A DNA stretch of 64,000 nucleotides from the NCBI RefSeq assembly GCF_003850565.1, contig NZ_CP027706.1, positions 310,001 through 374,000 of the forward strand, read 5' to 3'. Position 1 is the first letter of the stretch. Each line of letters starts with the position of its first letter. Origin of the DNA: Pseudomonas sessilinigenes (GTDB lineage Bacteria; Pseudomonadota; Gammaproteobacteria; Pseudomonadales; Pseudomonadaceae). Shown here one piece after another: positions 18,667-30,157 of the stretch. The notes below the pieces were generated by a model. It worked only from the letters and a program-made list of their open reading frames with translations. It ran no database searches and had not been told where the DNA came from. A program made the position numbers and the translations under genes.

Positions 18667-20601
18667 ATGCACAGTACCCTTGAACAGGTCTTCGGTTATC
18701 CACAGTTTCGCCCGGGCCAGGAGGCCACGGTCAGCGCGGTCCTGGCTGGGCGCTCGGCGGCGGCGATCTTCCCCACCGGCTCCGGCAAGTCCCTGTGCTA
18801 CCAACTGCCCGCACTGCTGTTGCCGCACCTGACCCTGGTGGTATCGCCGCTGTTGGCGCTGATGCAGGACCAACTGGCGTTTCTTCAGGGGCATGGCATC
18901 GCCGCTGCGAGCATCGATTCGGCCCAGGGGCGGGAGGAGGCCAACGAAGTGATGGCCCGGGCCCGTTCCGGGGAGCTGAAGATCCTGATGATCTCGGTCG
19001 AGCGCCTGAAGAACGAACGTTTCCGCAACTTTTTGCAGCAGGTGCCCATCTCCCTGCTGGTGGTGGACGAAGCGCACTGCATTTCCGAATGGGGCCACAA
19101 CTTTCGGCCGGACTACCTGAAACTGCCGGACTACCAGCGCCAGTTCAAGATTCCCCAGGCCCTGCTGTTGACGGCCACGGCGACCCCGAAGGTGATCGCC
19201 GACATGCAGGCGCGTTTCGCCATCGCTGCGGGCGATGTGGTCACTACCGGTTTCTACCGGCCCAACCTCAACCTGCTGGTGGAGCCGGTACGGGGTGCCG
19301 ACAAGCGCAAGCGCCTGGTGCAGTGGCTGGGTGAACGGGCCGGGCAACCGAGCATCGTCTACGTGACCTTGCAGAAGACTGCCGAGCAGATCGCCGAGTA
19401 CCTGGGCCAGCAGGGGATTGCCGCCCAGGCTTACCACGCCGGTTTGCCACACGAGGAGCGCGAGTCGATCCAGCGGCGCTTCATGGCAGGGAACAGCCAG
19501 TGCATCGTTGCCACCATTGCCTTCGGCATGGGTATCGACAAGAGCGATATTCGCAATGTGGTGCACTTCGACCTGCCCAAGTCCATCGAGAACTACAGCC
19601 AGGAAATCGGGCGTGCCGGGCGCGATGGCCAGCCCTCCGACTGCCTGGTGCTGGCCAACCGCGACAGCCTCAACGTCTTGGAGAACTTCGTCTACGGGGA
19701 TACTCCCGAGTTGAGCGGAATCCGCTACGTGCTGGACGATTTGCAGGCCTGTGCACCGCAAGGGCAGTGGGAGTTCATGCTGGGACCACTGGCCGACCAG
19801 AGCAATATCCGCCAATTGCCGCTCAAGACCTTGCTGGTGCAATTGGAGCTGCGTGGCCTGATTGCCCCGCGCTATGCCTATTTCGCCGAGTACCGCTTCA
19901 AGCTGTTGCTTGAGCCCTCGACCTTGCTGGAGCGTTTCGAAGGGGAGAGGCGTGATTTCGTCGATGCCATCATCCAGACCTCGAGCCGTGCCCGGACCTG
20001 GGCCACCGTGAATTTCGATGCGCTCTACCAGCAGCACCAGGCACCGCGCCAACGGGTGGTCAAGGCGCTGGACTATCTCCAGGAAAAAGGCTGGGTAGAA
20101 GTGGAAAGCAAGCAGATGACCGAGGTCTACAGCCTGTTGCAGGACAATTTCGATCCGGCTGCCCTGGGCACTGAGTTGCATGCCTATTTCGCGCGCCATG
20201 AGGGCAGCGAGATTGCCCGGATCCACGGGATGCTCGAGTTGTTCGCCAGTGAGCAGTGCCTGGGGTATCGCCTGGCGCAGTACTTTGGCGACCAGCAGGC
20301 GCCGCAACAATGTGGGCATTGTTCGGTTTGCCAGGGACGAGTCGCGTGCTTGCCGACACCGCCGGCCTTGCCCGCACTTGTGGATAAAAATTTTGCCGAG
20401 CTGTGCGGCAATTTTATCCACAGGCACCAGCAGCACACGGGCGAGGTGCCTGGAGCGGAACGGCTGGCACGTTTTCTGTGCGGCCTGAGCGTGCCGTTGT
20501 TCACCAAGCTCAAGGCACGGAGCATTTCCGGCTTCGCGACCTTGGAGGATTACCCCTACAGCGCAGTGCGAGAGTGGTGCGTCACTCAGCTGCCTGAGTG
20601 A
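18667..20601 (+). CDS. RecQ-family ATP-dependent DNA helicase
   Basis: 3'-5' superfamily 2 helicase, 644 residues from ATG 18667, which has AAGGAG at ten bases; a GTG closer by is too near that site. Walker A is PTGSGKSLC (about 38), the DEAH box is VVDEAHCISEWGH (about 131), and the helicase C domain shows GRAGRDGQPSDCL. The zinc site includes CGHCSVC near 548. The C-terminus does not look like a classical HRDC domain, and the protein is longer than E. coli RecQ, so it may be the second RecQ-like helicase found in many pseudomonads; I therefore leave the symbol blank. Confidence 0.87.
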   Translation: MHSTLEQVFGYPQFRPGQEATVSAVLAGRSAAAIFPTGSGKSLCYQLPALLLPHLTLVVSPLLALMQDQLAFLQGHGIAAASIDSAQGREEANEVMARARSGELKILMISVERLKNERFRNFLQQVPISLLVVDEAHCISEWGHNFRPDYLKLPDYQRQFKIPQALLLTATATPKVIADMQARFAIAAGDVVTTGFYRPNLNLLVEPVRGADKRKRLVQWLGERAGQPSIVYVTLQKTAEQIAEYLGQQGIAAQAYHAGLPHEERESIQRRFMAGNSQCIVATIAFGMGIDKSDIRNVVHFDLPKSIENYSQEIGRAGRDGQPSDCLVLANRDSLNVLENFVYGDTPELSGIRYVLDDLQACAPQGQWEFMLGPLADQSNIRQLPLKTLLVQLELRGLIAPRYAYFAEYRFKLLLEPSTLLERFEGERRDFVDAIIQTSSRARTWATVNFDALYQQHQAPRQRVVKALDYLQEKGWVEVESKQMTEVYSLLQDNFDPAALGTELHAYFARHEGSEIARIHGMLELFASEQCLGYRLAQYFGDQQAPQQCGHCSVCQGRVACLPTPPALPALVDKNFAELCGNFIHRHQQHTGEVPGAERLARFLCGLSVPLFTKLKARSISGFATLEDYPYSAVREWCVTQLPE

Positions 20602-20704
20602 AATCCATCTGCTGAATGCTGTGCATCACAGGAATAAATTTCAAAAATGATGCTCGCCTGACTATGGTGGTGACTGTCCTTGGAACACCCACGGGAGAGT
20701 CCAT

Positions 20705-21931
20705 ATGAGCCAGGCAGCATTCGATATCCGGCAGGCCGCAGTGATCGGCGCCGGTACCATGGGACGCGGCATCGTCATGTGCCTGGCCAGCGCCGGCCTG
20801 CCGGTCCTGTGGCTGGACAACAATCCACAGATGCTCCAGCAAGCCCTGGCGGCAGTGGCCGATACCTATGCCCATAACGTTCGCCAGGGGCGTATCGAGC
20901 AGGCTGAAGCCGATGCACGCCTGGCGCGGATCGGCGTCGCCCAAGGTTATCCACAGCTGGCTGACGTGGACTTGGTGATCGAGGCGGTGTACGAGAACCT
21001 GGAGCTCAAGCAGCAGATCTTTCGTCAGCTGGATGCTGCACTCAAGCCGGGAGCGATCCTCGCCAGTAATACCTCGGCACTGGATATCGACGCCATTGCC
21101 GCAGTTACCCGACGGGCGCCCCAGGTCCTGGGCCTGCACTTCTTCAGCCCGGCACACATCATGAAACTGCTCGAGGTGGTGCGGGCCGCCAAGACCTCGC
21201 CTGAGGTGCTGGACGCTGCCTTGGCCCTGGGCCAGCGCATGGGCAAGGTCAGTGTGGTGGCGGGTAACTGCTTCGGCTTCATTGGCAACCGCATGCTCAA
21301 TACCTATGTGCTCGAGGCCCGCAAGATGCTCCTGGAAGGCGCGTTTCCCTATCAGGTGGATGCTGCCTTGCAGGCGTTTGGCTTTGCCATGGGACCGTTT
21401 CGCATGTACGACGTGGTGGGCATCGACCTGGGCTGGCGTGCCCGGCAACTGAGCGGCGTCGGCCAGGATGCGCCAGAGATCCAGGTCGACAACCGCTTGT
21501 GTGAGCTGGGGCGGTTTGGCCAGAAAAGCGGTGACGGTTATTACCACTATGAGCCAGGCAGCCGCCAGGCCGAGCACGATCTGGAGGTCGATGCCCTGGT
21601 GCTGCAGGTCAGTGAGGGGCTGAGCTACCGGAGGCGCGATATTGGTCCCGAGGAGATCCTGGAGCGCTGCCTGCTGGCCCTGGTCAACGAAGGGGCGAAG
21701 ATCCTCCAGGAAGGCATTGCTCGCTCGGCCGGTGATATCGACCTGGTCTACCTCAATGGCTACGGCTTTCCCAGGGAGCAGGGCGGGCCGATGAGCTGGG
21801 CCGATACCCAGGGGCTGGCAGAGGTCCGGCGGCGGCTGACGATCCTGCAAGCTGAATTGGGTGAGCATTGGCGGCCGGCGAAGTTGATCGAGGCACTGGC
21901 GGTCGCTGGAAAAGGGTTTGCCCAGGCTTAG
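20705..21931 (+). CDS. 3-hydroxyacyl-CoA dehydrogenase
   Basis: NAD-dependent oxidation of a 3-hydroxyacyl-CoA, 408 residues. The Rossmann motif [19 protein letters not shown] (about 13-31) starts the NAD domain; the catalytic region reads [18 protein letters not shown], where His and the later [15 protein letters not shown] give the active site. Two C-terminal 3HCDH domains follow, the second ending with [18 protein letters not shown] as in the C-terminal part of FadB-type enzymes, but the hydratase half is absent. A thioesterase gene follows 56 bases on, suggesting that they act on the same acyl-CoA. Confidence 0.87.
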   Translation: MSQAAFDIRQAAVIGAGTMGRGIVMCLASAGLPVLWLDNNPQMLQQALAAVADTYAHNVRQGRIEQAEADARLARIGVAQGYPQLADVDLVIEAVYENLELKQQIFRQLDAALKPGAILASNTSALDIDAIAAVTRRAPQVLGLHFFSPAHIMKLLEVVRAAKTSPEVLDAALALGQRMGKVSVVAGNCFGFIGNRMLNTYVLEARKMLLEGAFPYQVDAALQAFGFAMGPFRMYDVVGIDLGWRARQLSGVGQDAPEIQVDNRLCELGRFGQKSGDGYYHYEPGSRQAEHDLEVDALVLQVSEGLSYRRRDIGPEEILERCLLALVNEGAKILQEGIARSAGDIDLVYLNGYGFPREQGGPMSWADTQGLAEVRRRLTILQAELGEHWRPAKLIEALAVAGKGFAQA

Positions 21932-21987
21932 TCGCCTGGGGTGAAATGCCGGGCGATCAATCGCTCAATCCAAGGGAGACCGCCCTG

Positions 21988-22422
21988 ATGTCCGAGTCCA
22001 TGCCGCAACGCGGCGACTACCGCCATTTCCAGCCGATCATCACGCGTTGGCATGACAATGACGTCTATGGCCATGTGAACAACGTCACCTACTACAGCTT
22101 TTTCGACACGGCGGTGAATACCTACCTGATCGAGCAGGGCGGCCTGGATATCCATGACGGTGAGGTGGTGGGGTTCGTGGTCAGCTCGGCTTGCGACTAC
22201 TTTGCCTCCATCGCATTTCCTGAGCGTATCGAGGTGGGACTGCGGGTCGGCAAGTTGGGCAACAGCTCGGTGCAATACGAGTTGGCGGTGTTCAAGTCGG
22301 GAGAGGAGGAGCCTTGCGCGGTGGGGCGCGTCGTCCATGTGTTCGTGGACCGGGCATCGAACCAGCCGGTGCCGATTCCAGTGGTCCTGCGCGCAGCCCT
22401 GGAACAGCTGCTGGTGACCTGA
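21988..22422 (+). CDS. YbgC/4-hydroxybenzoyl-CoA-type thioesterase
   Basis: Hotdog-fold acyl-CoA thioesterase, 144 residues. The active-site region [25 protein letters not shown] (about 16-40) has the catalytic Asp of the 4HBT family and the downstream GHVNN turn. The ATG at 21988 follows AAGGGAGA. Its position right after the 3-hydroxyacyl-CoA dehydrogenase suggests release of the acid produced by the same short pathway; a similar pairing is known in carnitine catabolism, but the dehydrogenase here is of the longer FadB-like type. Confidence 0.82.
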   Translation: MSESMPQRGDYRHFQPIITRWHDNDVYGHVNNVTYYSFFDTAVNTYLIEQGGLDIHDGEVVGFVVSSACDYFASIAFPERIEVGLRVGKLGNSSVQYELAVFKSGEEEPCAVGRVVHVFVDRASNQPVPIPVVLRAALEQLLVT

Positions 22423-22450
22423 GCTTCGAGACTTGATCGACCTGTGGACA

Positions 22451-22581
22451 CTGTAGCCGCTGCCGCAGGCTGCGATCGGCGCCAGTAGGGGAGGCCTGAC
22501 CTCGATCCTTGGGGCCAGTACCGCAGCCTCTGGTCTGGCGAGGCCCTTGGCCTCGCGTCCAGTGTGCGGTAGCGGCTACAG
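22451..22581. repeat. BIME-like pair of CTGTAGCCGCTGCCGCA repeats
   Basis: CTGTAGCCGCTGCCGCA at 22451-22467 and its inverted copy TGCGGTAGCGGCTACAG at 22565-22581 match at 16 of 17 positions and bracket about 97 bases. It is a Pseudomonas REP family different from the one at 1641. It lies between the convergent thioesterase and glycine-zipper genes. Confidence 0.7.
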
Positions 22582-22592
22582 GGGGCGGTCGA

Positions 22593-23066
22593 TCAGTCGT
22601 CGTAGTGACGATGCTTGCGATGGCCGTAGGCGTGACCACGGCCACGGTGGCCGTCGCGGTAGTAGCGGCGGTCGCGATCGCGGCGATAGTCGCGGTCTTC
22701 CCGGGCGCTTTCGTTGCCCATGTAGTTGCCCAGTGCGCCGCCGGCACCACCGCCTGCCGCTGCACCGATCAGGCTGCCGGTGCTGCCGCCCATGCTGCGG
22801 CCCACGACGTTGCCGCCTGCCGCGCCCAAGGCGCCGCCGATGGCCGCCTGGCCACGACTGCGCTTGTCGGCGCCGACCGCACTGCCGCCTGCGCCGCCGA
22901 TGGCTGCGCCAATGGCCGAACCGGTATTGCCGCCCAGTTGCTGGCCGACCACCGAGCCTAGAACCCCGCCCAATGCGCCGCCCACACCTGCTTCAGTGGT
23001 GCCACCGGCAGAGGCGACGCCGCTGACCAGGCCAAGGGACAACAAGAGAATCGAGGAGAACTTCAT
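22593..23066 (-). CDS. Secreted glycine-zipper protein
   Basis: 157 residues with a Sec signal peptide (MKFSSILLLSLGLVSGVASA). The body is made of glycine-zipper repeats of the GxxxG type (GGALGGVLGSVVGQQLGG, AAIGGALGAAGGNVVG, LIGAAAGGGAGGALGN), which usually pack into membranes, and the tail is rich in Arg, Tyr and His (DRDRRYYRDGHRGRGHAYGH), possibly metal- or polymer-binding. No cysteine lipobox is seen. Role likely in the outer membrane, otherwise unknown. Confidence 0.78.
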   Translation of the reverse strand: MKFSSILLLSLGLVSGVASAGGTTEAGVGGALGGVLGSVVGQQLGGNTGSAIGAAIGGAGGSAVGADKRSRGQAAIGGALGAAGGNVVGRSMGGSTGSLIGAAAGGGAGGALGNYMGNESAREDRDYRRDRDRRYYRDGHRGRGHAYGHRKHRHYDD

Positions 23067-23224
23067 ACATGAGCCTCAAAGGGATGACGGCGCGATCCTG
23101 AGGCTGTACCACGGCGCTTACAAACGAAATCCGACGAATAGCACGAGTTGTACACAATCTCGTAACTTATTGTTTTTGATAGGGAACTTAAGCAACTCTC
23201 AACGGTCTACGGTTACTTGAAGAC

Positions 23225-23255
23225 GGCCGCCCTGCATGCAGGAGCGGCCTTTTTT
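23225..23255 (+). terminator. Plus-strand rho-independent terminator without an assigned gene
   Basis: Stem GGCCGC / GCGGCC with an inner CCTGCATGCAGG palindrome, then six T, read on the plus strand. Both flanking genes are on the minus strand, so no plus-strand coding gene ends here. Confidence 0.75.
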
Positions 23256-23270
23256 GTGCCCGCGATTCCG

Positions 23271-25619
<2,349 letters not shown>

Positions 25620-25886
25620 GGGCGACTCTCCATCGCGGGGTTGTCGGGCCGCAATGCGCTTCGATGCGGCAGCTGGACAAGGTAGTGGCTGTGATGACGC
25701 GACCCTCACCGGGCCTGGCGGAAGCTCGAGAAGCGAGCACGGGGGCGGGCCTCGCAGGAGCTGGCGCTGCGCAGGGCGGGCGTTTGGCGGTCATCGGGGG
25801 ATCAGCGGCGTACTGGGAGGCAAGCCTAAGCGCGGCATTGTGTCGCGTCTAATTGCTAGTACTGATCCTTTGATAGATGGCGTCGA

Positions 25887-26774
25887 TCAAGCGCCATCGA
25901 GCAGTTTCTGGTAGAGGGCGAAGCAGGCTTCGGCCAGGGCCGAGCGCGGTGCGCTGCGACGCATGATCAGGCCCAGGCGAGCCAGGGTCTGGGCGTCTTC
26001 TATGGGTTGCAGGCGCAGATGCTCGGTCATGGCCTCCAGGCCGCTGTCCAGGGGCATCACCGCGCAGCACAGGCCGCCATGGACCATCTGCACCAACTGA
26101 TGGACGGCATCGGTCTGCAGGACGGGGCGTGGGTGCAGTCCGCGGATATGGAAGTTGTGATCGATGGACTGGCGAAAATGCATGCCGCTGGTCAGCAGGC
26201 CCAGGGGCAGTTCGGTCAGCGCTTCCCAGCTCAGCGGTTGCTCGCCGAAGCTGAAGTGCCGTTGGTCGTACAGCAGTCCCATATGCGTCTGGGCCAGGGT
26301 CAGGGAGTCGAAGTGCTCGCCGTCCAGGCGTTCCAGGTAGGACACCCCGAGGTCCAGGCGATTACTCGCCAACTGCTCGAGGATCTGTTCCGAACTCAGG
26401 GACGAGAGTTCGAAGCGCAGGTGCGGGTGTTCGGCGTGCAGGCGCTGCATCAGTGGCTGCGGGTCGAAGCTCGACAGCGGGACCACCCCCAAGCGCAGGG
26501 TGCCCACCAGGTTGCCACGGCAGGCAGCGGCTTCGGCCAGCAAACCGTCATAGGCGGTGAGTACGGTACGGGCCCAGGCCAGGACCCGCTCGCCGGGCGC
26601 GGTGAAACCTTCGAAGCGCTGGCCACGGTTGACCAGCGGCAGCTCAAGCTCCTCCTCGAGGTTGCGCAGGCGCATCGACAGGGTCGGCTGGGTGATGTGG
26701 CAACGGGCGGCGGCCTGGCCGAAGTGGCGGGTTTCGTCCAGGGCGATGAGGAATTTCAGCTGCTTGATGTCCAT
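25887..26774 (-). CDS. LysR-family transcriptional regulator
   Basis: 295 residues: N-terminal winged helix-turn-helix (MDIKQLKFLIALDETRHFGQAAARCHITQPTLSMRL, the first 36) and a periplasmic-binding-like effector domain. It lies 267 bases upstream of the molybdopterin oxidoreductase on the same strand, so it is the probable regulator of that gene, but the long gap argues for separate promoters. Confidence 0.87.
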   Translation of the reverse strand: MDIKQLKFLIALDETRHFGQAAARCHITQPTLSMRLRNLEEELELPLVNRGQRFEGFTAPGERVLAWARTVLTAYDGLLAEAAACRGNLVGTLRLGVVPLSSFDPQPLMQRLHAEHPHLRFELSSLSSEQILEQLASNRLDLGVSYLERLDGEHFDSLTLAQTHMGLLYDQRHFSFGEQPLSWEALTELPLGLLTSGMHFRQSIDHNFHIRGLHPRPVLQTDAVHQLVQMVHGGLCCAVMPLDSGLEAMTEHLRLQPIEDAQTLARLGLIMRRSAPRSALAEACFALYQKLLDGA

Positions 26775-26909
26775 CTTCGCTCCGGCGCGACAAAAGGCCG
26801 GGATTCTACCGTGCCGGCGTGGCCTTGGTCAGTGGTCGGCCGGGAACCTCGATCGGCCGGGCTGGTCTAGTCTTTCGCATCTGGATCTATCAACCAAGGA
26901 GTGTGCGAC

Positions 26910-27350
26910 ATGAGCATTTTCAGCTTTGTGAAGGAAGCCGGTGAGAAACTGATCGACTTGCTGACCCCGGGTAACGCCAACGCCAGCGAGCAGCTCAAGG
27001 AACACATCGCCAAGGTCGGCCTGGGCAACCCCAACGTCCAGGCGACGGTGGAAGGCGACAAGGTCATCGTCAAGGGTGAAGTGGCGAGCCAGGAAGAGAA
27101 GGAAAAGATCCTTCTGGCCCTGGGCAACATCGCCGGTGTCGGCAGTGTCGAGGACCAGGTCACCGTCACTGGCCCAACCGTGGTGTCGGCCGTATTCGTC
27201 ACCGTGAAGAAGGGCGATACCCTGAGCGCCATCGCCAAGGTCCAATACGGCGACGCCAACAAGTACAACAAGATCTTCGAGGCCAACAAGCCCCTGCTGT
27301 CCCATCCGGACAAGATCTATCCGGGGCAGGTCCTGCGCATCCCCGAGTGA
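26910..27350 (+). CDS. lysM: BON-LysM protein (Kbp/YgaU-like)
   Basis: 146-residue soluble protein with a BON domain (HIAKVGLGNPNVQATVEGDKVIVKGEVA, about 31-60) and a C-terminal LysM domain (VKKGDTLSAIAKVQYGDANKYNKIFEAN, about 100-128). This is the architecture of E. coli Kbp (YgaU), a cytoplasmic K+ sensor, with no signal peptide visible. ATG 26910 has AAGGAG at the right distance. Potassium binding is known for the family, not shown here. Confidence 0.88.
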   Translation: MSIFSFVKEAGEKLIDLLTPGNANASEQLKEHIAKVGLGNPNVQATVEGDKVIVKGEVASQEEKEKILLALGNIAGVGSVEDQVTVTGPTVVSAVFVTVKKGDTLSAIAKVQYGDANKYNKIFEANKPLLSHPDKIYPGQVLRIPE

Positions 27351-27371
27351 TCGGATAGCGGCTTTCTCAGT

Positions 27372-27401
27372 CAGGCCTGCCTCTTTCGGGGGGTAGGCCT
27401 G
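27372..27401. terminator. Inverted repeat between lysM and yrfG
   Basis: CAGGCCTGCC and GGTAGGCCTG (one G-T pair) flank a short loop between the two convergent genes. There is no T run, so it is only terminator-like. Confidence 0.4.
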
Positions 27402-27402
27402 G

Positions 27403-28071
27403 CTAGTCCAGCAGGCCCTTGATCAGTTCCCGATAATCCCCCACTGCCGCGAACTCCGCGGTGTCCTTCGGCCCTTTGCGGCTGTCCGGCTGGCTCACCG
27501 CAAGCAGTTGCCCTACTCCGAAGTCCCGTGCGCTGCGCAGAATTGGCAAGGTGTCGTCGATGAACAGGCTGCGCTTGGGGTCGAAGTGGATATCGGCCTG
27601 CAAGGCGTCCCAGAACTGCAGGTTCTCCTTGGGGAACCCATAGTCGTGGGAACTGATCAGGCGCTCGAAGTACGGCGCCAACTCGATCCGCTCCAGTTTC
27701 AGCGAAAGCGAATCGCGGTGTGCGTTGGTGATCAGGATCACCCGCTTGCCGGCCTGCTTGAGCGCCGCGAGGAATGTATCGGCGTCCGGGCGCAGGGCGA
27801 TCAGGTGGGCGGTCTCCAGCTTCAGTTCACGTACTGGCAACCTGAGTTCGGTGCTCCAGAAGTCCAGGCAATACCACTGCAACTGTCCGGCGTTACGCTC
27901 GAACAAGGGCTGCAGCTCCAGTTCGGCCATGGCCCGGCTGACCCCATGCAGCTCGGCATAGCGACGGGGCAGGTGCTCCAGCCAGAAATGGTTGTCGTAG
28001 TGCAGGTCCAGCAAGGTGCCGTCCATGTCCAGCAGGACGGTATCGATATCGCGCCAGGGCATCAGGGTCAT
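27403..28071 (-). CDS. yrfG: GMP/IMP nucleotidase YrfG (HAD family)
   Basis: HAD-superfamily 5'-nucleotidase acting on GMP and IMP, 222 residues. Motif I is VLLDMDGTLLDL (about 12-23, nucleophile Asp), motif II ILITNAH near 111, and motif IV FIDDTLPIL near 170. ATG 28071 is preceded by GGAGAAG. Gene order yrfG next to nudE in the divergent direction is conserved in gammaproteobacteria, with a shared promoter region of about 150 bases. Confidence 0.87.
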   Translation of the reverse strand: MTLMPWRDIDTVLLDMDGTLLDLHYDNHFWLEHLPRRYAELHGVSRAMAELELQPLFERNAGQLQWYCLDFWSTELRLPVRELKLETAHLIALRPDADTFLAALKQAGKRVILITNAHRDSLSLKLERIELAPYFERLISSHDYGFPKENLQFWDALQADIHFDPKRSLFIDDTLPILRSARDFGVGQLLAVSQPDSRKGPKDTAEFAAVGDYRELIKGLLD

Positions 28072-28223
28072 TGACTACTTCTCCAACGGAAAACAATCGA
28101 CCGGCAAGGGCGATCACATGCAGTAAACAATAGGTCCGGCAGCGGCCGCGCGCCGCTGCAATCTGCAACCCAGTCACTTTCAAACAGGCTGTATAGTAAC
28201 CAGCTATCGCCAAGGAGCCCGCC

Positions 28224-28790
28224 ATGCGTCAGAAACCCACCGTACTTGCCCGAGAGATTGTCGCTACCAGTCGCCTGTTTTGTGTCGAGCAGGTTCAACT
28301 GCGCTTCGCCAATGGTGCCGAGCGTACCTACGAGCGGCTGGTGGGGCGGGGCGCAGGCTATGGCGCGGTGATGGTCGTGGCCATGCTCGATAGCGAGCAT
28401 GCCGTGCTGGTGGAAGAGTATTGCGGTGGTACCGATGCCTATGAATTGTCGCTGCCCAAGGGCCTGATCGAGCCCGGCGAAGACGTGCTGGCGGCGGCCG
28501 AGCGCGAGCTCAAGGAGGAGGCCGGGTTTGGCGCGCGGCAGCTGGAACACCTGACCGAGTTGTCGCTGTCCCCGGGCTACATGAGCCAGAAGATCCAGGT
28601 GGTGCTGGCCACCGATCTGTATGAAGAGCGCCTGGAGGGCGATGAGCCCGAGCCGATGCGGGTCGACAAGATCAACCTGCGGGAGCTGGCCGGGCTGGCG
28701 CAGAATCCGCAGTTCAGTGAAGGCCGTGCCCTGGCTGCGTTGTACCTGGCCCGCGATCTTTTGAGCCAGCGTGGAGTCTTTCAAGCATGA
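28224..28790 (+). CDS. nudE: ADP compounds hydrolase NudE
   Basis: Nudix hydrolase acting on ADP-ribose, AppppA and NADH-type compounds, 188 residues. The Nudix box is complete (GLIEPGEDVLAAAERELKEE begins near residue 78, with the REL-EE metal ligands). Its stop overlaps the cysQ start (ATGA), so both nucleotide-cleaning enzymes come from one message. Confidence 0.92.
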   Translation: MRQKPTVLAREIVATSRLFCVEQVQLRFANGAERTYERLVGRGAGYGAVMVVAMLDSEHAVLVEEYCGGTDAYELSLPKGLIEPGEDVLAAAERELKEEAGFGARQLEHLTELSLSPGYMSQKIQVVLATDLYEERLEGDEPEPMRVDKINLRELAGLAQNPQFSEGRALAALYLARDLLSQRGVFQA

Positions 28791-29626
28791 ACGAGATGAT
28801 GAACTTTCCCCATCCCCTGCTGGCGCCCGTGGTCGACCTGGCACTGCGTGCCGGTGAAGCGATCCTGCCGTTCTGGCGCGCCGATGTAGCGGTCGAGCGC
28901 AAGGCCGATGAGTCGCCGGTGACGGCCGCCGACCTGGCCGCCCATCACTTGATCGTGGCGGGCCTGCAAGCCCTGGCCCCGGAGATCCCGGTACTTTCCG
29001 AAGAAGATGCCGACATTCCCCAGGTTACCCGTGCCGGTTGGCAACGTTGGTGGCTGGTGGACCCGCTGGATGGCACCAAGGAGTTCATCGCCGGGAGCGA
29101 GGAGTTCACCGTCAATATCGCTCTCATCGACCAGGGACGGGTGGTCTTTGGCGTGGTGGCGATGCCCACCAGCGGGCGCTGCTACCTTGGCGGCGCGGGG
29201 CTTGGTGCCTGGCGCCTCGATCGGGGCGAGGCGCCTCAGGCGATCGCGGTACGTGAGCAGCCGGGAGCGGGCGAAGCCTTTACCGTGGTGGCCAGCCGGC
29301 GTCATTCCAGCCCCGATCAAGAGCGCCTGCTAGCTGGCTTGGGTGCGGCCGTGGGCGAGTTGCAACTGGCCAATATCGGCAGCTCGCTGAAGTTCTGCCT
29401 GCTGGCCGAAGGGGCCGCGGATTGCTATCCGCGCCTGGCGCCCACTTCGCAGTGGGATACCGCTGCCGCCCAGGGCGTGCTCGAAGGTGCCGGTGGCGAG
29501 GTGCTGGATCTGGCCGGTGCACCGTTTTGCTATCCGCCCCGGGAGTCGTTGCTCAATGGCTTCTTCCTCGCGCTGCCGGCCAAAGCGCCCTGGCGCGCCA
29601 AGCTACTGGAACTGTGCGGTAAATAG
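28787..29626 (+). CDS. cysQ: 3'(2'),5'-bisphosphate nucleotidase CysQ
   Basis: Removes the 3'-phosphate from PAP/PAPS made during sulfate assimilation. 279 residues in the inositol monophosphatase fold: metal-binding EED in LSEEDADIP (about 67-75), WLVDPLDGTKEFIAG (about 89-103) and the C-terminal TSQWDTAAAQGVLEGAGG. Starts at 28787, 28796 and 28799 are all in frame; the first is chosen because of the overlap with nudE and the GGAG upstream. Confidence 0.92.
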   Translation: MNEMMNFPHPLLAPVVDLALRAGEAILPFWRADVAVERKADESPVTAADLAAHHLIVAGLQALAPEIPVLSEEDADIPQVTRAGWQRWWLVDPLDGTKEFIAGSEEFTVNIALIDQGRVVFGVVAMPTSGRCYLGGAGLGAWRLDRGEAPQAIAVREQPGAGEAFTVVASRRHSSPDQERLLAGLGAAVGELQLANIGSSLKFCLLAEGAADCYPRLAPTSQWDTAAAQGVLEGAGGEVLDLAGAPFCYPPRESLLNGFFLALPAKAPWRAKLLELCGK

Positions 29627-29662
29627 CCGATAGCCGCAGGTCCTGCCCTCGGTGAGCACTAT

Positions 29663-30118
29663 TCAGCGGTGCAGCACGTACTGTCCGGCGAAGAGCACGG
29701 CATCGTCGCTGCTGCCGGCATTCACCACTCGGGTGTGCAGGGTCAGGCGGGCCCGTCCATAGCGCTGGTACATCGCGAGGAATTTCTTCCAGACCTTGTC
29801 CTCGGGGGCTGCGCAGATCGCCTGGGCATCCCCGGTGACCGGCAACGGGTAGCTGATCTGCCCCTCCTGGATGACGATGTGCCCATCCTCGATTCCTTCC
29901 TCCCGAAGCCGCAAGTGCAACCATCCCCAGCCGGCCAGTACGGCGCCGCAATAGAGACTGCCGCCGAACATGGTGCTCTTGTGGTTCACGTTGGCATCCA
30001 GGGGGAGTTGCAGGCGCAGTTGTTGCGCTTGCCAGTCGAGTACCTTCAGGCCCATGTCCCGGGTCAGGGGAATGTCGTGGTGGAGGATGGATTCCAGGTA
30101 GCGACTGTCACGGTTCAT
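29663..30118 (-). CDS. YiiD_C-type hotdog thioesterase
   Basis: 151-residue protein resembling the C-terminal thioesterase-like domain of YiiD: NHKSTMFGGSLYCGAVLAGWGW (about 45-66) is the characteristic segment. No acetyltransferase domain precedes it. Substrate unknown. It lies between cysQ (convergent) and dctD (same strand, 39 bases upstream). Confidence 0.72.
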   Translation of the reverse strand: MNRDSRYLESILHHDIPLTRDMGLKVLDWQAQQLRLQLPLDANVNHKSTMFGGSLYCGAVLAGWGWLHLRLREEGIEDGHIVIQEGQISYPLPVTGDAQAICAAPEDKVWKKFLAMYQRYGRARLTLHTRVVNAGSSDDAVLFAGQYVLHR

Positions 30119-30157
30119 GCACGGGCCTCAAGGGTCATTGGGGTTGGGAGCGATGGC

